Assembly (NCBI RefSeq): GCF_018612915.1
Contig: NZ_JAGGRL010000004.1
Span: 1-64,000 of the forward strand
Origin: Stenotrophomonas sp. ISL-67
Lineage (GTDB): Bacteria > Pseudomonadota > Gammaproteobacteria > Xanthomonadales > Xanthomonadaceae
Direction: 5' to 3'
DNA: 64,000 nucleotides
Shown here: positions 25,212 to 34,038 of the stretch, one piece after another
Layout: every line of letters starts with the position of its first letter
Position numbering within the stretch: the first letter of the stretch is position 1
Made by a program: the position numbers and the translations under genes
Notes under the pieces: model-generated
What the model was told of the DNA's origin: nothing
Databases searched by the model: none
The model's input: the letters and a program-made list of their open reading frames with translations, nothing else

Positions 25212-26051
25212 ATGAAACGTACCCGCACCCTGATGCTGATCCTGCCGCTGGCCCTGTTGGCGGCGTGCAGCAACCCCGCTTCCAGCGAGGCACCCGCCGG
25301 GCCCGGCCGCGACGACCTGGCACCGGCCCCGACCGCCGCAGCCGACCAGAAGGCCGCCGCGCAACTGGACGTGCAGCGCCTGCAGGGCAACCATTGGGTG
25401 CTCGACAGCGCCACCGACAGCGCTGGCAAGCGCATCGATGCGCTGTTCGCGCGCGCCGACAAGCCGGTCACGCTGGACTTCATCGATGGCCGCCTGGCGG
25501 TCAGCAATACCTGCAACCGGATGGGCGGCGGCTACACCCTGGCCGATGGCACCCTCACCGTTTCGCCGATGGCCTCGACCATGATGGCCTGCACCGACAA
25601 GGCGCTGATGGCGCTGGACCAGGCGGCGGGCTCGCGGCTGGAAGGCGCGCTGAAGACCGAGCTGGGCACCGAGGGCCAGCTGACCCTGCGCACCGCCAGC
25701 GGCGACGTGCTGGTGTTCAGCCCGCAGCCCACGGCCGAAACCCGCTTCGGCGGCCCGGGCGAAACGGTGTTCATTGAAGTGGCCGCGCAGACCAGGCCGT
25801 GCCCGCACCCGATGATCCGCGACAAGCAGTGCCTGCAGACGCGCGAGATCCAGTTCGATGAGAAGGGGCTCAAGCAGGGTACGCCGGGTGAGTTCGAGAA
25901 CTTCTACGACGTGATCGAGGGCTATACCCACGAAGCCGGCACGCGCAATGTGTTGCGGGTGAAGCGCTTCAACGTGGCCAATCCGCCGGCGGATGCGTCG
26001 TCGAAGGCGTATGTGCTGGATATGGTGGTGGAGTCGGAGATCGTGAAGTAA
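25212..26051 (+). CDS. META / DUF4377 domain lipoprotein
   Basis: The 279-residue protein has a lipoprotein signal (LALLAACSNPASS). Residues of about 60-175 form a META (heat-shock HslJ-like) domain: LQGNHWVLDSATD, SNTCNRMGGGYTL and the MASTMMACTDKALM motif. The C-terminal 95 or so residues, with TRPCPHPMIRDKQCLQTREI, ENFYDVIEGYTHE and YVLDMVVESEIVK, fit DUF4377. ATG 25212 is six bases after AAGGAG; an ATG two codons earlier lies directly on the ribosome site. The function is unknown; META proteins are often outer-membrane stress proteins. It ends before the repeat block at 26064. Confidence 0.82.
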   Translation: MKRTRTLMLILPLALLAACSNPASSEAPAGPGRDDLAPAPTAAADQKAAAQLDVQRLQGNHWVLDSATDSAGKRIDALFARADKPVTLDFIDGRLAVSNTCNRMGGGYTLADGTLTVSPMASTMMACTDKALMALDQAAGSRLEGALKTELGTEGQLTLRTASGDVLVFSPQPTAETRFGGPGETVFIEVAAQTRPCPHPMIRDKQCLQTREIQFDEKGLKQGTPGEFENFYDVIEGYTHEAGTRNVLRVKRFNVANPPADASSKAYVLDMVVESEIVK

Positions 26052-26063
26052 CCGACATTGCGT

Positions 26064-26218
26064 GGGCCGGCCAACGGCCGGCGCTACCGATGATCGCGCG
26101 CCGCGCGATCATCGTTTTCCGGCATTCCGGCGATTACCGTTTCCAGCATCCCGGCGATTACCGTTTCCGGCATTCTGGCGATTACCGTGGTCCGGTAGCG
26201 CCGGCCGTTGGCCGGCCC
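26064..26218. repeat. Inverted SMAG/REP-type elements enclosing a palindrome and a tandem repeat
   Basis: The 25-base arms at 26064-26088 and 26194-26218 are perfect reverse complements, each carrying a terminal GGTAGCGCCGG and a GGCCGGC-type hairpin, the structure described for Stenotrophomonas GTAG elements. Between them is a 25-base palindrome at 26089-26113 (GATGATCGCGCG arms) and the tandem array at 26116-26187. The block lies between convergent genes and probably ends transcription from both sides. Confidence 0.8.
26116..26187. repeat. Three tandem copies of a 24-bp unit
   Basis: Three contiguous 24-base units starting TTTCCGGCATTCCGG and ending CGATTACCG differ from one another at only a few positions. 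They sit exactly between the palindrome and the right arm of the surrounding inverted repeat. Being a multiple of three, they remain open in frame, but no gene with a start covers them. Confidence 0.85.
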
Positions 26219-26231
26219 TCCGGATGCTGGA

Positions 26232-26843
26232 TCACGCCAACGCCGGATTCAACGTGTAGGTGCCATGCAACGCTGCTTCGGCGAGCACATGGCCGTGCAT
26301 GGCCTTATGCACATCAGCGGCGGTGAACGGCGTCGGCAGTTCCAGCTTGTCCACGTCCAGGGCGAACAGCCGGAAGAAATAACGGTGCACGCGCTCGTCG
26401 TTGAACGGTGGGTACGGGCCGTCATAGCCCAGGTACTGCCCGGCCATGTCCGGATTGCCGGCAAACCAGCCGGTGAAATCGTTCAAGCCCTGTCGCCCCC
26501 CTGCCGGACCGGCCGGCTTCGGCTTGCCCTTGGCGGTGAAGCCATCGCTGCAGCTGCCTTCGGCGATGGCGCGCAGGTCGCCGGGAATGTCGGCCATCGC
26601 CCAGTGGGTGAAGTCCGCGCGCGGCTGCTCGGAGGGCACGACGCAGTCACTGCGACCGACCGTTTCCGGCACGGTCGGCACATCCGGGTCGATGCACAGC
26701 AGGGCGAACGAGCGGGTGCCTTCGGGCACCTCGCTCCATGCCAGCGGCGGATTGCGGTTGGCGGCAAAGCCGTTGGCATCGCCGGCGGCGAAGGTGGCGG
26801 GGATCGGTGCGCCGTTGCGCAGGCCGGTGCTGGTAAGTTTCAT
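26232..26843 (-). CDS. YbhB/YbcL-family (PEBP-like) protein
   Basis: The 203-residue protein belongs to the bacterial Raf-kinase-inhibitor-like family: an early MKLTSTGLRNGAPIP, NRNPPLAWSEVPEGTRSFALLCIDPD, the THWAMADIP block and YDGPYPPFNDERVHRYFFRLFALD, which form the ligand pocket. There is no signal peptide, so it is cytoplasmic; the cellular role of the bacterial members is not settled. It starts 13 bases after the TPR-sulfotransferase stop and is probably co-transcribed with it. Confidence 0.88.
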   Translation of the reverse strand: MKLTSTGLRNGAPIPATFAAGDANGFAANRNPPLAWSEVPEGTRSFALLCIDPDVPTVPETVGRSDCVVPSEQPRADFTHWAMADIPGDLRAIAEGSCSDGFTAKGKPKPAGPAGGRQGLNDFTGWFAGNPDMAGQYLGYDGPYPPFNDERVHRYFFRLFALDVDKLELPTPFTAADVHKAMHGHVLAEAALHGTYTLNPALA

Positions 26844-26856
26844 TGCAACCTTCTCC

Positions 26857-28926
26857 TTACGCTTCCGGGTAGCCAAGCCGCACGGCGACCGGGGTGAGCT
26901 GGGCGAACGCGGCGGCCATGATGCTGTTGTACTGGCGCCAGTAGCCGGCCGGGAACCGTGCCGGACCCAGGGTCTGCGCGGGCGGGAAACTCACCCCGAA
27001 CAGACCGCCAAGGTGCTCGGCCATCGCCACCGGGTCGTTGCCGATCTCGTCGAGGCGCACCAGCGCGTGCGGGTACAGGTCCTGCTCGTGCAACGTGGCG
27101 ATCTGGGTCAGTGCGCGCGCCAGCCATTCGGCCGCTTCATTGACCGAGGTCACCGCAAACGGGGCCGGCGCACCGTGTGCCAGCCATTCCAGCAGCATGT
27201 CGCGCGGGTCGCGCAGGGCCAGCAGCAGGCGGCCTTCAGGCAGCTGCGGGCGCAGCGCCCACAGCAGCGCGTTGTCCCACCACAGCAGCCAGTCGATCAC
27301 GTTGGCGTCGGCCAGGCCACGCGCCGGCAGCTGCCCGCGCCATTGTGCGATCAGTGCCTCCGGGGTCAGCTTGCCGGTCGAAAGGTCCTGCAGCGCGTGG
27401 TAGCTCTGGAAGGCGTCATCGGGCGGGTTGGCCCCGAAGCGGTCGCCGCGCAGCACTTGGCTGGCGGCGGCAATGGCCGCGATCACGCGTTCGACACCCG
27501 AACCGGGTGCGCCCCACACGAACATGGGGCGGGCACTGGTGCCTGCGGCGACCTCGCCCAGGTCCGGCCAGCTCAGCGGCGCCTTGGCCTGCGGCGGCAG
27601 CGGCAGGCGATTGGGCGCCTCGCTGGCATGCAGGCTCGTCCAGGTGGCGAGCGCGGCTTCGGGTTGTGCGGCACGGTCCTGCACCGAGCCCAACCACGCC
27701 CGCAGCCCTGGCTGCGCTTCGGGTGGGGCCCGCAGGACAAGCTGTTCGACATGCGCTACGGCGGCGGCGGGGTCTCGTGCCAGCAGTGTATCGACCAGCA
27801 GCGTTTCGCCGCTCGCCCGGCCCGGCTCAAGGGCGATGATGCGGCGAGCGATGGCCTCGGCCGCGTCGGGCTCGTCGGCCATGTCGTGCACGCGCATGCG
27901 CGTTTCCAGCGCGGCCATGTGGTCCGGCATCGCTTCGATCCAGCGATCGGCCACGGCCGCGGCATCGGCGCCGCCGACCGGGTCGATCGACAAACGGGCC
28001 AGCCACAGGTTGTGTTCCCGCGGGTGGGTGGCCAGGGCGGCGTCCAGGGTCTCGCGGGCCTGCGCTTCGCGGCCCAGGCGCTGCCAGGCCATCAGCAGCA
28101 GCTGCAGGGTCTGGCGATCGGCCGGCCACTGTTCCAGCACCGGCAGCAGGTGCTCCAGTGCCTGCAGCGGTTGGCCCGCCTGCAGGGCCAACTCGCCGGC
28201 CAGACGGCGCATGGCCGGGGTATCGGTTTCCGGCTGGGACAGCACCTGGTTCAACGTGGCCGCTGCGCTTTCGGTGTTGCCCTGGCGCAGTGCGAGCTGG
28301 ATCAGCAGGCCTTGCAGCGAGGTGATGCCGGGATTGAGTTCGAGCACGCGGCGGAAGGCCTGCTCGGCAAAAGCCAGCATGTCCTTGCCCAGGTAGGCAA
28401 AGCCCAGGGTGTACAGGATGCGCGGGTCGTTGGGCAGCGCCTGGCTGGCGGCCGACAGCAGCGCCAGCGCGCGCTCGGCATCGTTTCGGCGCAGCGCGAT
28501 CATGCCCTGCAGCGCAACCACTTCGGGGTTGTCTTCCTCGACCCGGTTGGCGGTGCGGGTGATCCGCTCGGCCTCGTCCACGTCGTTGCGCGACAACGCC
28601 AGGTGGGCCTGCATCAGGTAGGCCGACAGTTCGTTGGGGTTGAGCTCGGCGGTGCGGTCCAGCGCGGTGTTGGCGGCGTCGAACTGGCGCAGCGCCAGCA
28701 GCAGGCCGGCGTGCTGCAGGTGCAGTTCGGCGCTGTCCGGAGCCAGTGCGAGCCCACGCTGCAGGCTTTCCAGGGCGCTGTCGTACTGGCCCTGCTGCTG
28801 CAGGGCCAAGGCCAGCCAGCGGTGCGCCTGCGGCTGCTCCGGCTCGGCCTGGATCCATTCGCGCGCCAGCTGCGCGGCTTCTTCCGCTGCGTTGCGGCGC
28901 AGGGCTTGGATAATCGTGTCTTGCAT
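26857..28926 (-). CDS. TPR-repeat protein with C-terminal sulfotransferase-like domain
   Basis: The 689-residue protein opens with about a dozen tetratricopeptide units (residues 1 to about 400; e.g. HRWLALALQQQGQYDSALES). From about 460 on it resembles the sulfotransferase family: WGAPGSGVERVIAAI fits the 5'-phosphosulfate loop and LALRDPRDMLLEW the 3'-phosphate motif. Such proteins are thought to transfer or bind sulfate groups on a substrate chosen by the TPR part, but the substrate is unknown. The ATG at 28926 starts MQDTIIQALRR. Confidence 0.82.
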   Translation of the reverse strand: MQDTIIQALRRNAAEEAAQLAREWIQAEPEQPQAHRWLALALQQQGQYDSALESLQRGLALAPDSAELHLQHAGLLLALRQFDAANTALDRTAELNPNELSAYLMQAHLALSRNDVDEAERITRTANRVEEDNPEVVALQGMIALRRNDAERALALLSAASQALPNDPRILYTLGFAYLGKDMLAFAEQAFRRVLELNPGITSLQGLLIQLALRQGNTESAAATLNQVLSQPETDTPAMRRLAGELALQAGQPLQALEHLLPVLEQWPADRQTLQLLLMAWQRLGREAQARETLDAALATHPREHNLWLARLSIDPVGGADAAAVADRWIEAMPDHMAALETRMRVHDMADEPDAAEAIARRIIALEPGRASGETLLVDTLLARDPAAAVAHVEQLVLRAPPEAQPGLRAWLGSVQDRAAQPEAALATWTSLHASEAPNRLPLPPQAKAPLSWPDLGEVAAGTSARPMFVWGAPGSGVERVIAAIAAASQVLRGDRFGANPPDDAFQSYHALQDLSTGKLTPEALIAQWRGQLPARGLADANVIDWLLWWDNALLWALRPQLPEGRLLLALRDPRDMLLEWLAHGAPAPFAVTSVNEAAEWLARALTQIATLHEQDLYPHALVRLDEIGNDPVAMAEHLGGLFGVSFPPAQTLGPARFPAGYWRQYNSIMAAAFAQLTPVAVRLGYPEA

Positions 28927-28990
28927 GACGGTCCGGCTTGGGGTCAAACCCTGATTGTAGAACACCCGCGCCGACGCGCCGGACCGGCGA

Positions 28991-30004
28991 TCAGCGCAGC
29001 GCTTCCAGACTCAGCCGCTGGGCCACCCAGCGTTCGGAGAAGCCATCGCCCCGCCAGTTTTCCAGGAACCCGCAGTGACCGCCCCACGGGGCGATCTCCA
29101 GCTGGGCATGGGCCGGCAGGCGCCAGCCGTTGAAGGTGGCATAGGGAATGACCGGGTCGTCCTGTGCCATCAGGATGTCGGCCGGCACTTCCAGCCCGGC
29201 CAGGCGATCGCCGGCGATGGAATAGCCGTCGAAGTACGCCTGCAGGGTGCCGAATTCGGTGTGGTGTTCGACCAGCCAGGCGGTCAGCGCGCGGATATCC
29301 AGCTTCAACACGCGGTCGTCCCAGTCGCTCAGTTCCGGGAACAGGTCGCGCTTGCGGCGCAGCGAACCGGCCCACTTGCGGCGGAAGTACCAGTCGTACA
29401 TCGCCGGGCCGTTTTCGATGCTTTCCATGGTGATCGCCGGGTCCAGCACCGGGCAGACCGAGGCCACCCGGCGCAGCGGCACGCCGGCCGATGGCGCGCG
29501 CAACGCCAGGCGCAGCACGAAGTTGCCGCCCAGCGAATAACCGGCGGCCACCAGCGGCAGCTGCGGCCAGCGCCGGGCGATGTCGCCGGCCGCCTGCACC
29601 ACTTCGTCGATGCGGTTGGAGTGGAAAATGCCGGGATTGAGGTGGTGGGTGTTGCCGTGGTCGCGGAAGTTCAGCCGCACCACGTCGTAACCGGCCTCGA
29701 GCATGCGCGCGGCGGTCATGCGCATGTAGCTGGATTCGGAACTACCTTCCCAGCCATGCAGCAGCAGCGCCATGCCGACCGGTTCACGGCCTTCGATGCG
29801 GCTGTGCCAGCCCTGCAGGCGCACGCCTTCGCCGCCGTCCAGGATCAGCTCTTCGGTGACCGCGCCGGTAGCGGCCAGCAGCACCAGGCCGCGCTGCATG
29901 CGCATGCGGCTGGAGCTGAGCATCGACTGCAGGTGCGGGTTGCGCAGCCAACGCGGCGGACAGTAGTCGGCAGCGGTCAACATGGGCGCGTGAAAGGGCG
30001 CCAT
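28991..30004 (-). CDS. YheT-family alpha/beta-fold hydrolase
   Basis: The 337-residue protein matches the UPF0017/YheT group: PPRWLRNPHLQS at the start, LLLHGWEGSSESSYM (oxyanion region), the nucleophile elbow GYSLGGN (Ser157), AQDDPVIPY (acid) and WGGHCGFLE (histidine). A serine esterase of unknown substrate is expected; it is cytoplasmic. A second possible start, MLTAADY, lies seven codons in. It begins 4 bases after the acyltransferase gene and is the last gene in a run of minus-strand genes starting at 35161. Confidence 0.88.
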   Translation of the reverse strand: MAPFHAPMLTAADYCPPRWLRNPHLQSMLSSSRMRMQRGLVLLAATGAVTEELILDGGEGVRLQGWHSRIEGREPVGMALLLHGWEGSSESSYMRMTAARMLEAGYDVVRLNFRDHGNTHHLNPGIFHSNRIDEVVQAAGDIARRWPQLPLVAAGYSLGGNFVLRLALRAPSAGVPLRRVASVCPVLDPAITMESIENGPAMYDWYFRRKWAGSLRRKRDLFPELSDWDDRVLKLDIRALTAWLVEHHTEFGTLQAYFDGYSIAGDRLAGLEVPADILMAQDDPVIPYATFNGWRLPAHAQLEIAPWGGHCGFLENWRGDGFSERWVAQRLSLEALR

Positions 30005-30008
30005 CGCG

Positions 30009-30800
30009 CTAGCCGGCGTTCATGGCCGCCACGATGCGCGCGCGCGAGGTTTCCGCGATGCGTCGACGGCCTTCCAGATCATGGGTGCCAATGGGCGCAA
30101 GGAAATGTACCTCGGCCCGCCGTGCCGGTTCTCCCAGCAGGCGAAGGAAGTTGGCGAAGAAGCTTTCGCGGTCGCCGAACGCCACCACGGTCTGCGCGTC
30201 GCCGCGCACGCCGTAGCGCAGCGCGACCGGCTGCACCGGGACCTGGGTTTCCACCGCCGCCTGGAAGATGCGCGCGTGGAACGGGCCCACTTCATGGCCA
30301 CCGCGGGTGCGCCCTTCCGGGAACACGCCCACGGCCTTGCCTTCCTGCAGGCGCTCGACCATGACCTGCATGACCCCACCGAGCGATTCGGTGCTGCCGC
30401 GCTGGTGGAAGATGGTCTGCCCGCGCGCGGCCAGCCAGCCCACCACCGGCCAACCGGCGATTTCGCGCTTTGCCACGAAGCCCATCATGCGCTGGCTGTG
30501 CAGCATGGATATGTCCACCCAGCTCACATGGTTGGCCACGAACAGCACCGCGCCCGGCAACGGCGTGCCGATGCGGTGCAGGCGGAAGCCGAAGATCCAC
30601 ATCAACCCACCCGACCAGGCATTCACCAGCAGGTGCTCAAGCGTACGACCACCCACGCGCAGGTTTCCCCACGGCGGCAGCATGCCGATCAGGAGCAGCG
30701 GCAGGAACAGCAACAGGTGGATCAGCAGCAGGGGAACGCGGTACAGGTAACGGCATACGCGCGCCACGCCGCCACGCGAGGCCGAAGGGGGGGAAGTCAT
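30009..30800 (-). CDS. 1-acyl-sn-glycerol-3-phosphate acyltransferase (PlsC-like)
   Basis: Transfers an acyl chain to lysophosphatidate or a related lipid at the inner membrane. The 263 residues have a hydrophobic N-terminal segment (LLLIHLLLFLPLLLIGML), the catalytic NHVSWVD (His91-x4-Asp96), FPEGRTRGG for phosphate binding, and PVQPVALRY. ATG 30800 gives MTSPPSAS and avoids an arginine-rich extension. Neighbours (thioesterase upstream, hydrolase downstream) suggest a loose lipid-related set. It could instead be one of the ornithine-lipid (OlsA-like) acyltransferases. Confidence 0.87.
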   Translation of the reverse strand: MTSPPSASRGGVARVCRYLYRVPLLLIHLLLFLPLLLIGMLPPWGNLRVGGRTLEHLLVNAWSGGLMWIFGFRLHRIGTPLPGAVLFVANHVSWVDISMLHSQRMMGFVAKREIAGWPVVGWLAARGQTIFHQRGSTESLGGVMQVMVERLQEGKAVGVFPEGRTRGGHEVGPFHARIFQAAVETQVPVQPVALRYGVRGDAQTVVAFGDRESFFANFLRLLGEPARRAEVHFLAPIGTHDLEGRRRIAETSRARIVAAMNAG

Positions 30801-30873
30801 CCGCGCACGATACCCGAGCGCTGCAGGGTCTGCCAGCGGCCGGCGCAACACAGCGTCCACGGCATGGCGCCAC

Positions 30874-31311
30874 TCAGCCCGGGCGAACCGCCGGGACCAC
30901 GGCCAGGGTCAGCCGCGAGGTGCAGACCAGCTTGCCGGCCTCGTCTTCGATGCGGATGTCCCACACGTGGGTGCTGCGGCCTACGTGCACGGCCCGGGCG
31001 GTGCCGGTGACCGTGCCAGCGCGCTGGGCGCGGATGTGGTTGGCGTTGATCTCCAGGCCCACGCAGACCTGTTCGCGGATATCCACGCACAGGTTGCCGG
31101 CACTGCTGCCCAAGGTTTCGGCCAGCACCACCGACGCCCCACCATGCAGGATGCCGTAGGGCTGGCGGGTGCGCGCGTCGACCGACATGGTCGCCTGGAC
31201 CCAGTCGTCACCGGCGGCGGTAAAGACGATGCCGAGGTGTTCGATGAGCGTATTGCGGCTGAGCGCATTGAGCGACTCGATCGAGACCGGCTCGCGGAAT
31301 ACCTGGGACAT
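30874..31311 (-). CDS. Hotdog-fold acyl-CoA thioesterase (PaaI/YdiI type)
   Basis: The 145-residue protein has the family signature YGILHGGASVVLAETLGS, with the catalytic Glu65 and His56, plus INANHIRAQRAGTVTGTA and the final strand. Hydrolyses acyl- or aroyl-CoA; members include the 1,4-dihydroxy-2-naphthoyl-CoA hydrolase, but no menaquinone genes are nearby to support that. ATG 31311 starts MSQVFREPV. It sits between the phospholipase D-family and acyltransferase genes on the same strand. Confidence 0.87.
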   Translation of the reverse strand: MSQVFREPVSIESLNALSRNTLIEHLGIVFTAAGDDWVQATMSVDARTRQPYGILHGGASVVLAETLGSSAGNLCVDIREQVCVGLEINANHIRAQRAGTVTGTARAVHVGRSTHVWDIRIEDEAGKLVCTSRLTLAVVPAVRPG

Positions 31312-31339
31312 GCAGCGCCTCCGTGGAACGAAAGGGGAA

Positions 31340-33427
31340 TTACAGGATGGGCACCAGGCCGGCACCGAACGCGGTGAGCATGCGCACCAGCAGCCACTTC
31401 GGGCCGACGTTGACCTCGGGGAAATCGCCCACTGCCGTGTAGCAGGTGTGGAAGTCCGGGTCCTGGCGGCGCAGCGGCTCGGGGCAGCCCGGGCCGGGCT
31501 GGAATTCGTAGTCGGTGGCGTAGCGCCACGGCCAGAAATCGAGCACGGGCAGCGCCTCGGAAGCCTTGCCCACGCTGTAGTTCAGGCCCGACAGCACCGG
31601 TGGCTTGGTCCGCGGCGCCACTACCCAGGAGTTCCTGGGGTGGATGTCGCGCAGGATGCTCTGTGCCAGCGCTTCGGCAAACGCCGGGTCATCGATGATC
31701 ACCGCGCCTTCGGTATTGTAGTTCTCGCTGCGCGGGTCGAAGTTGTGGGTGCCGATCACGCCGATGCGGCGGTCCACTACCAGGGACTTGGCGTGCAGGC
31801 CCATGCGCGCGCCGCTGCGGGTGACCGGCAGCGGTTTGTTCACGGCCTGGGTGCCCAGGAACGAGGGCCGGGTTTCAGCACGCAGCACGCGGCGTTCGAC
31901 CACGCTGCCATCGGGGCGCCTGCGCGCGGCCGGGCCCGGGGTGGGTTGGCGGCGGTCGCTGGCGTCAACGTCGACGTCGGCGCTGGCGGTGTCGATCCCG
32001 GTGTCTGCCTCCGGATCGCTGTCGGCTGCGCGACGGCTGCTGCCACTGCCGCGCGCATTGCTGCCGGCCGCGCTGCCGCCCAGCAGGCTGCTGCGGCGGC
32101 CATCGCCATCGCTTGGCGCTACGCCCAGCGGGGCCGGCACCAGGTTGCGGTAATCCACCGGCGCATCCAGCGGGAACGGCTTGAACTCGTAGATGTTGAA
32201 GCCCAGCTCGCGCAGGTTGCGGCGTTTGTACTTGTAAGACAGCGCGTAGACGATCGGGTTGTCGGTGGCGGCCAGGCTGTTGGTGGAGACTACGATGCGC
32301 GGCGGCTGCTCGCGCTTGCGCAGTGCCTCGAACAACTTGCGCGCCGGCTTGGACAGCACCAGGTATGGGGTCTGCAGCAGCACCTCGCTCTGCGCGCCGG
32401 CAATCAGCAGATCCAGCTGCGGTTCGGTCACGTGCTGGCCGTTGGCCGGCTGGCTGGCGCGCTCGCGGCGGTGCTTGCGCGGCAGGTCGGCCACGTAACG
32501 CACCGAAGACACCGGCAGTGCGGTATCGACGAACATGCGCTGGATGTAGGCCGGGTCGACGGCTTCATCGATGACCTGCTCCACCCGTGCGGGGCGGCGG
32601 TAGTCGGCCGGCGGCATCGCAGGGGCGCCCTGCTTGAGCAGGGTGCGGCCGACATCGTTCAGGCGTTCGGCCGGCACGCTGCGCTGTGCGTGCCAGAACG
32701 CATCGAAGTTGGCCGCCATGCCGCGCGCTTCGGGGCCGGCCAGCAGCACGTCGCGGTCGCGGAAGTTGTACTCGCTGTCCCAGTCGTAATAGTCGTCCTG
32801 GTAGTTGCGCCCGCCCACCACGCCCAGCGCATCGTCGATCACCAGCAGCTTGTTGTGCATGCGCTGGTTGAAGCGGCGGAAGCAGCAGATCACGCTGCCG
32901 GCGTAATCGGCGTAGTTCAGCCGCGCCTTGCCGAAGGTCGGGTTGTACACGCGCAGCTCGAAATTCTGGTGGCTGCTGGCCAACGCGGCCAGGATCTCCA
33001 GGTCGGAGATTGCCGAGAGCTGGTCGATCAGCACCCGCACCTTGACCCCGCGCCGGGCAGCCGCCAGCAGTTCGTCCAGCACCAGCCGGGCGCTGTCGTC
33101 CTTGTCGAAGATGTAGGTCTGCAGGTCGATGCTGCGGGTGGCGCTGCGGATCAGGTTGATGCGCGCCACCAGTGCGGTTTCGCCCTCGTCCAGGATGGTG
33201 GCGTAATGGCGCGGGGCGTCTTCGGTGGATTCGCTGAAGGCCTGCCCACCCAATGCGCGCAGCGGCGAATCGAGCGCGCAGCGGTCGGGCTTGTCGCAAT
33301 CCACGGTATGGGAGCGCGCCTGCGCCGCGATCCCGGCCGCGCGCTCGCGCTGTGCGTTGGACAGCGACGCACAGCCACTGCCCAGCAACAGGATTGCCAG
33401 CACCCCTACGCGCAACAATGGATTCAC
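31340..33427 (-). CDS. Phospholipase D-family lipoprotein, cardiolipin synthase C-like
   Basis: The 695-residue protein has a lipoprotein signal (LLGSGCASL) and two HKD motifs, MHNKLLVIDD (His191) followed by GGRNYQDDYYD, and LHAKSLVVDR (His545) followed by GTHNFDPRSE, as in ClsC/YmdC enzymes that make cardiolipin from two phospholipids. Between the halves is an insertion of about 90 residues rich in Gly, Ser and Asp (around 440-515) that looks disordered. The start is a GTG overlapping the stop of the upstream YceI gene (GTGA), so translation is coupled. Confidence 0.88.
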   Translation of the reverse strand: MNPLLRVGVLAILLLGSGCASLSNAQRERAAGIAAQARSHTVDCDKPDRCALDSPLRALGGQAFSESTEDAPRHYATILDEGETALVARINLIRSATRSIDLQTYIFDKDDSARLVLDELLAAARRGVKVRVLIDQLSAISDLEILAALASSHQNFELRVYNPTFGKARLNYADYAGSVICCFRRFNQRMHNKLLVIDDALGVVGGRNYQDDYYDWDSEYNFRDRDVLLAGPEARGMAANFDAFWHAQRSVPAERLNDVGRTLLKQGAPAMPPADYRRPARVEQVIDEAVDPAYIQRMFVDTALPVSSVRYVADLPRKHRRERASQPANGQHVTEPQLDLLIAGAQSEVLLQTPYLVLSKPARKLFEALRKREQPPRIVVSTNSLAATDNPIVYALSYKYKRRNLRELGFNIYEFKPFPLDAPVDYRNLVPAPLGVAPSDGDGRRSSLLGGSAAGSNARGSGSSRRAADSDPEADTGIDTASADVDVDASDRRQPTPGPAARRRPDGSVVERRVLRAETRPSFLGTQAVNKPLPVTRSGARMGLHAKSLVVDRRIGVIGTHNFDPRSENYNTEGAVIIDDPAFAEALAQSILRDIHPRNSWVVAPRTKPPVLSGLNYSVGKASEALPVLDFWPWRYATDYEFQPGPGCPEPLRRQDPDFHTCYTAVGDFPEVNVGPKWLLVRMLTAFGAGLVPIL

Positions 33428-34035
33428 GGTTTCGGCGCCTCGTTGAGACGCGCACGCAAGACGAAAGTCACTCGATCACTCAGGGCTAGCTGCCAGCTGT
33501 CCATTCCATACCGGCCACGCTGGACGGTACCGCGGCTGACCACGTCGCAATCATACCCGGCCCGGAGGCAGGACGCCGGTTCGACCTGCAGGGTCTCGGG
33601 GTGGGACACCCCGCGCAGGATCAGCCGGCCATGGATGCCGCCGCCCCTTTCGGCCAGTTGTGGCTCGTAGGGCACCGAATCGAACTCCACCACCGGGTAG
33701 CGGCCCGCGTCGAAGAACTCCTCGCCACGCATCCAGCCGGTGTAACGCTCCTTGCCGGGAATCTCCACGTAGCCGGTGAACATGCGCAGGTGGACCTGGT
33801 GGCGGCCGTCGGACAGCACCTCGATGCGGCCTTCAAAGCGGGGGAACACCCCTTCGATGCGCTGGCCCAGCCGGGTGCGGATCTCGAAACCAAGGCGGGA
33901 GCGCGCCATGTCCAGCTCCAGCACCTGCCTGGGTGCGGCGTGGGCCGGGGGCAGGACCGGCACCGGGGGTTCGGCACGCGCCGCCCCCGCCGCCAGCCCG
34001 AGCAGACAGCACAACAGGGTAGGTACTGCTGTCAC
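33424..34035 (-). CDS. YceI-family periplasmic protein
   Basis: The 203-residue product has a signal peptide ending at ARAE and the YceI lipocalin-like pattern: a SRLGFEIRTRLGQRIEGVFPRFEGRIEV opening, GEEFFDAGRYPVVEFDSV, and GRLILRGVSHPETLQVE. Members bind isoprenoid or amphipathic ligands in the periplasm. It starts at GTG 34035, overlaps the next gene by four bases and begins 3 bases after sixA, so it belongs to the same transcript. Confidence 0.85.
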   Translation of the reverse strand: MTAVPTLLCCLLGLAAGAARAEPPVPVLPPAHAAPRQVLELDMARSRLGFEIRTRLGQRIEGVFPRFEGRIEVLSDGRHQVHLRMFTGYVEIPGKERYTGWMRGEEFFDAGRYPVVEFDSVPYEPQLAERGGGIHGRLILRGVSHPETLQVEPASCLRAGYDCDVVSRGTVQRGRYGMDSWQLALSDRVTFVLRARLNEAPKP

Positions 34036-34038
34036 GGT

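Noticed and set aside
26089-26187. CRISPR array
   Set aside because: The three 24-bp units are contiguous with no spacers, and no cas genes are nearby.
26062-26326. Plus-strand frames across the tandem repeat encoding an octapeptide repeat (HSGDYRFQ-like)
   Set aside because: The open frame follows from a 24-bp unit; there is no ribosome site and the right part overlaps the PEBP-like gene on the other strand.
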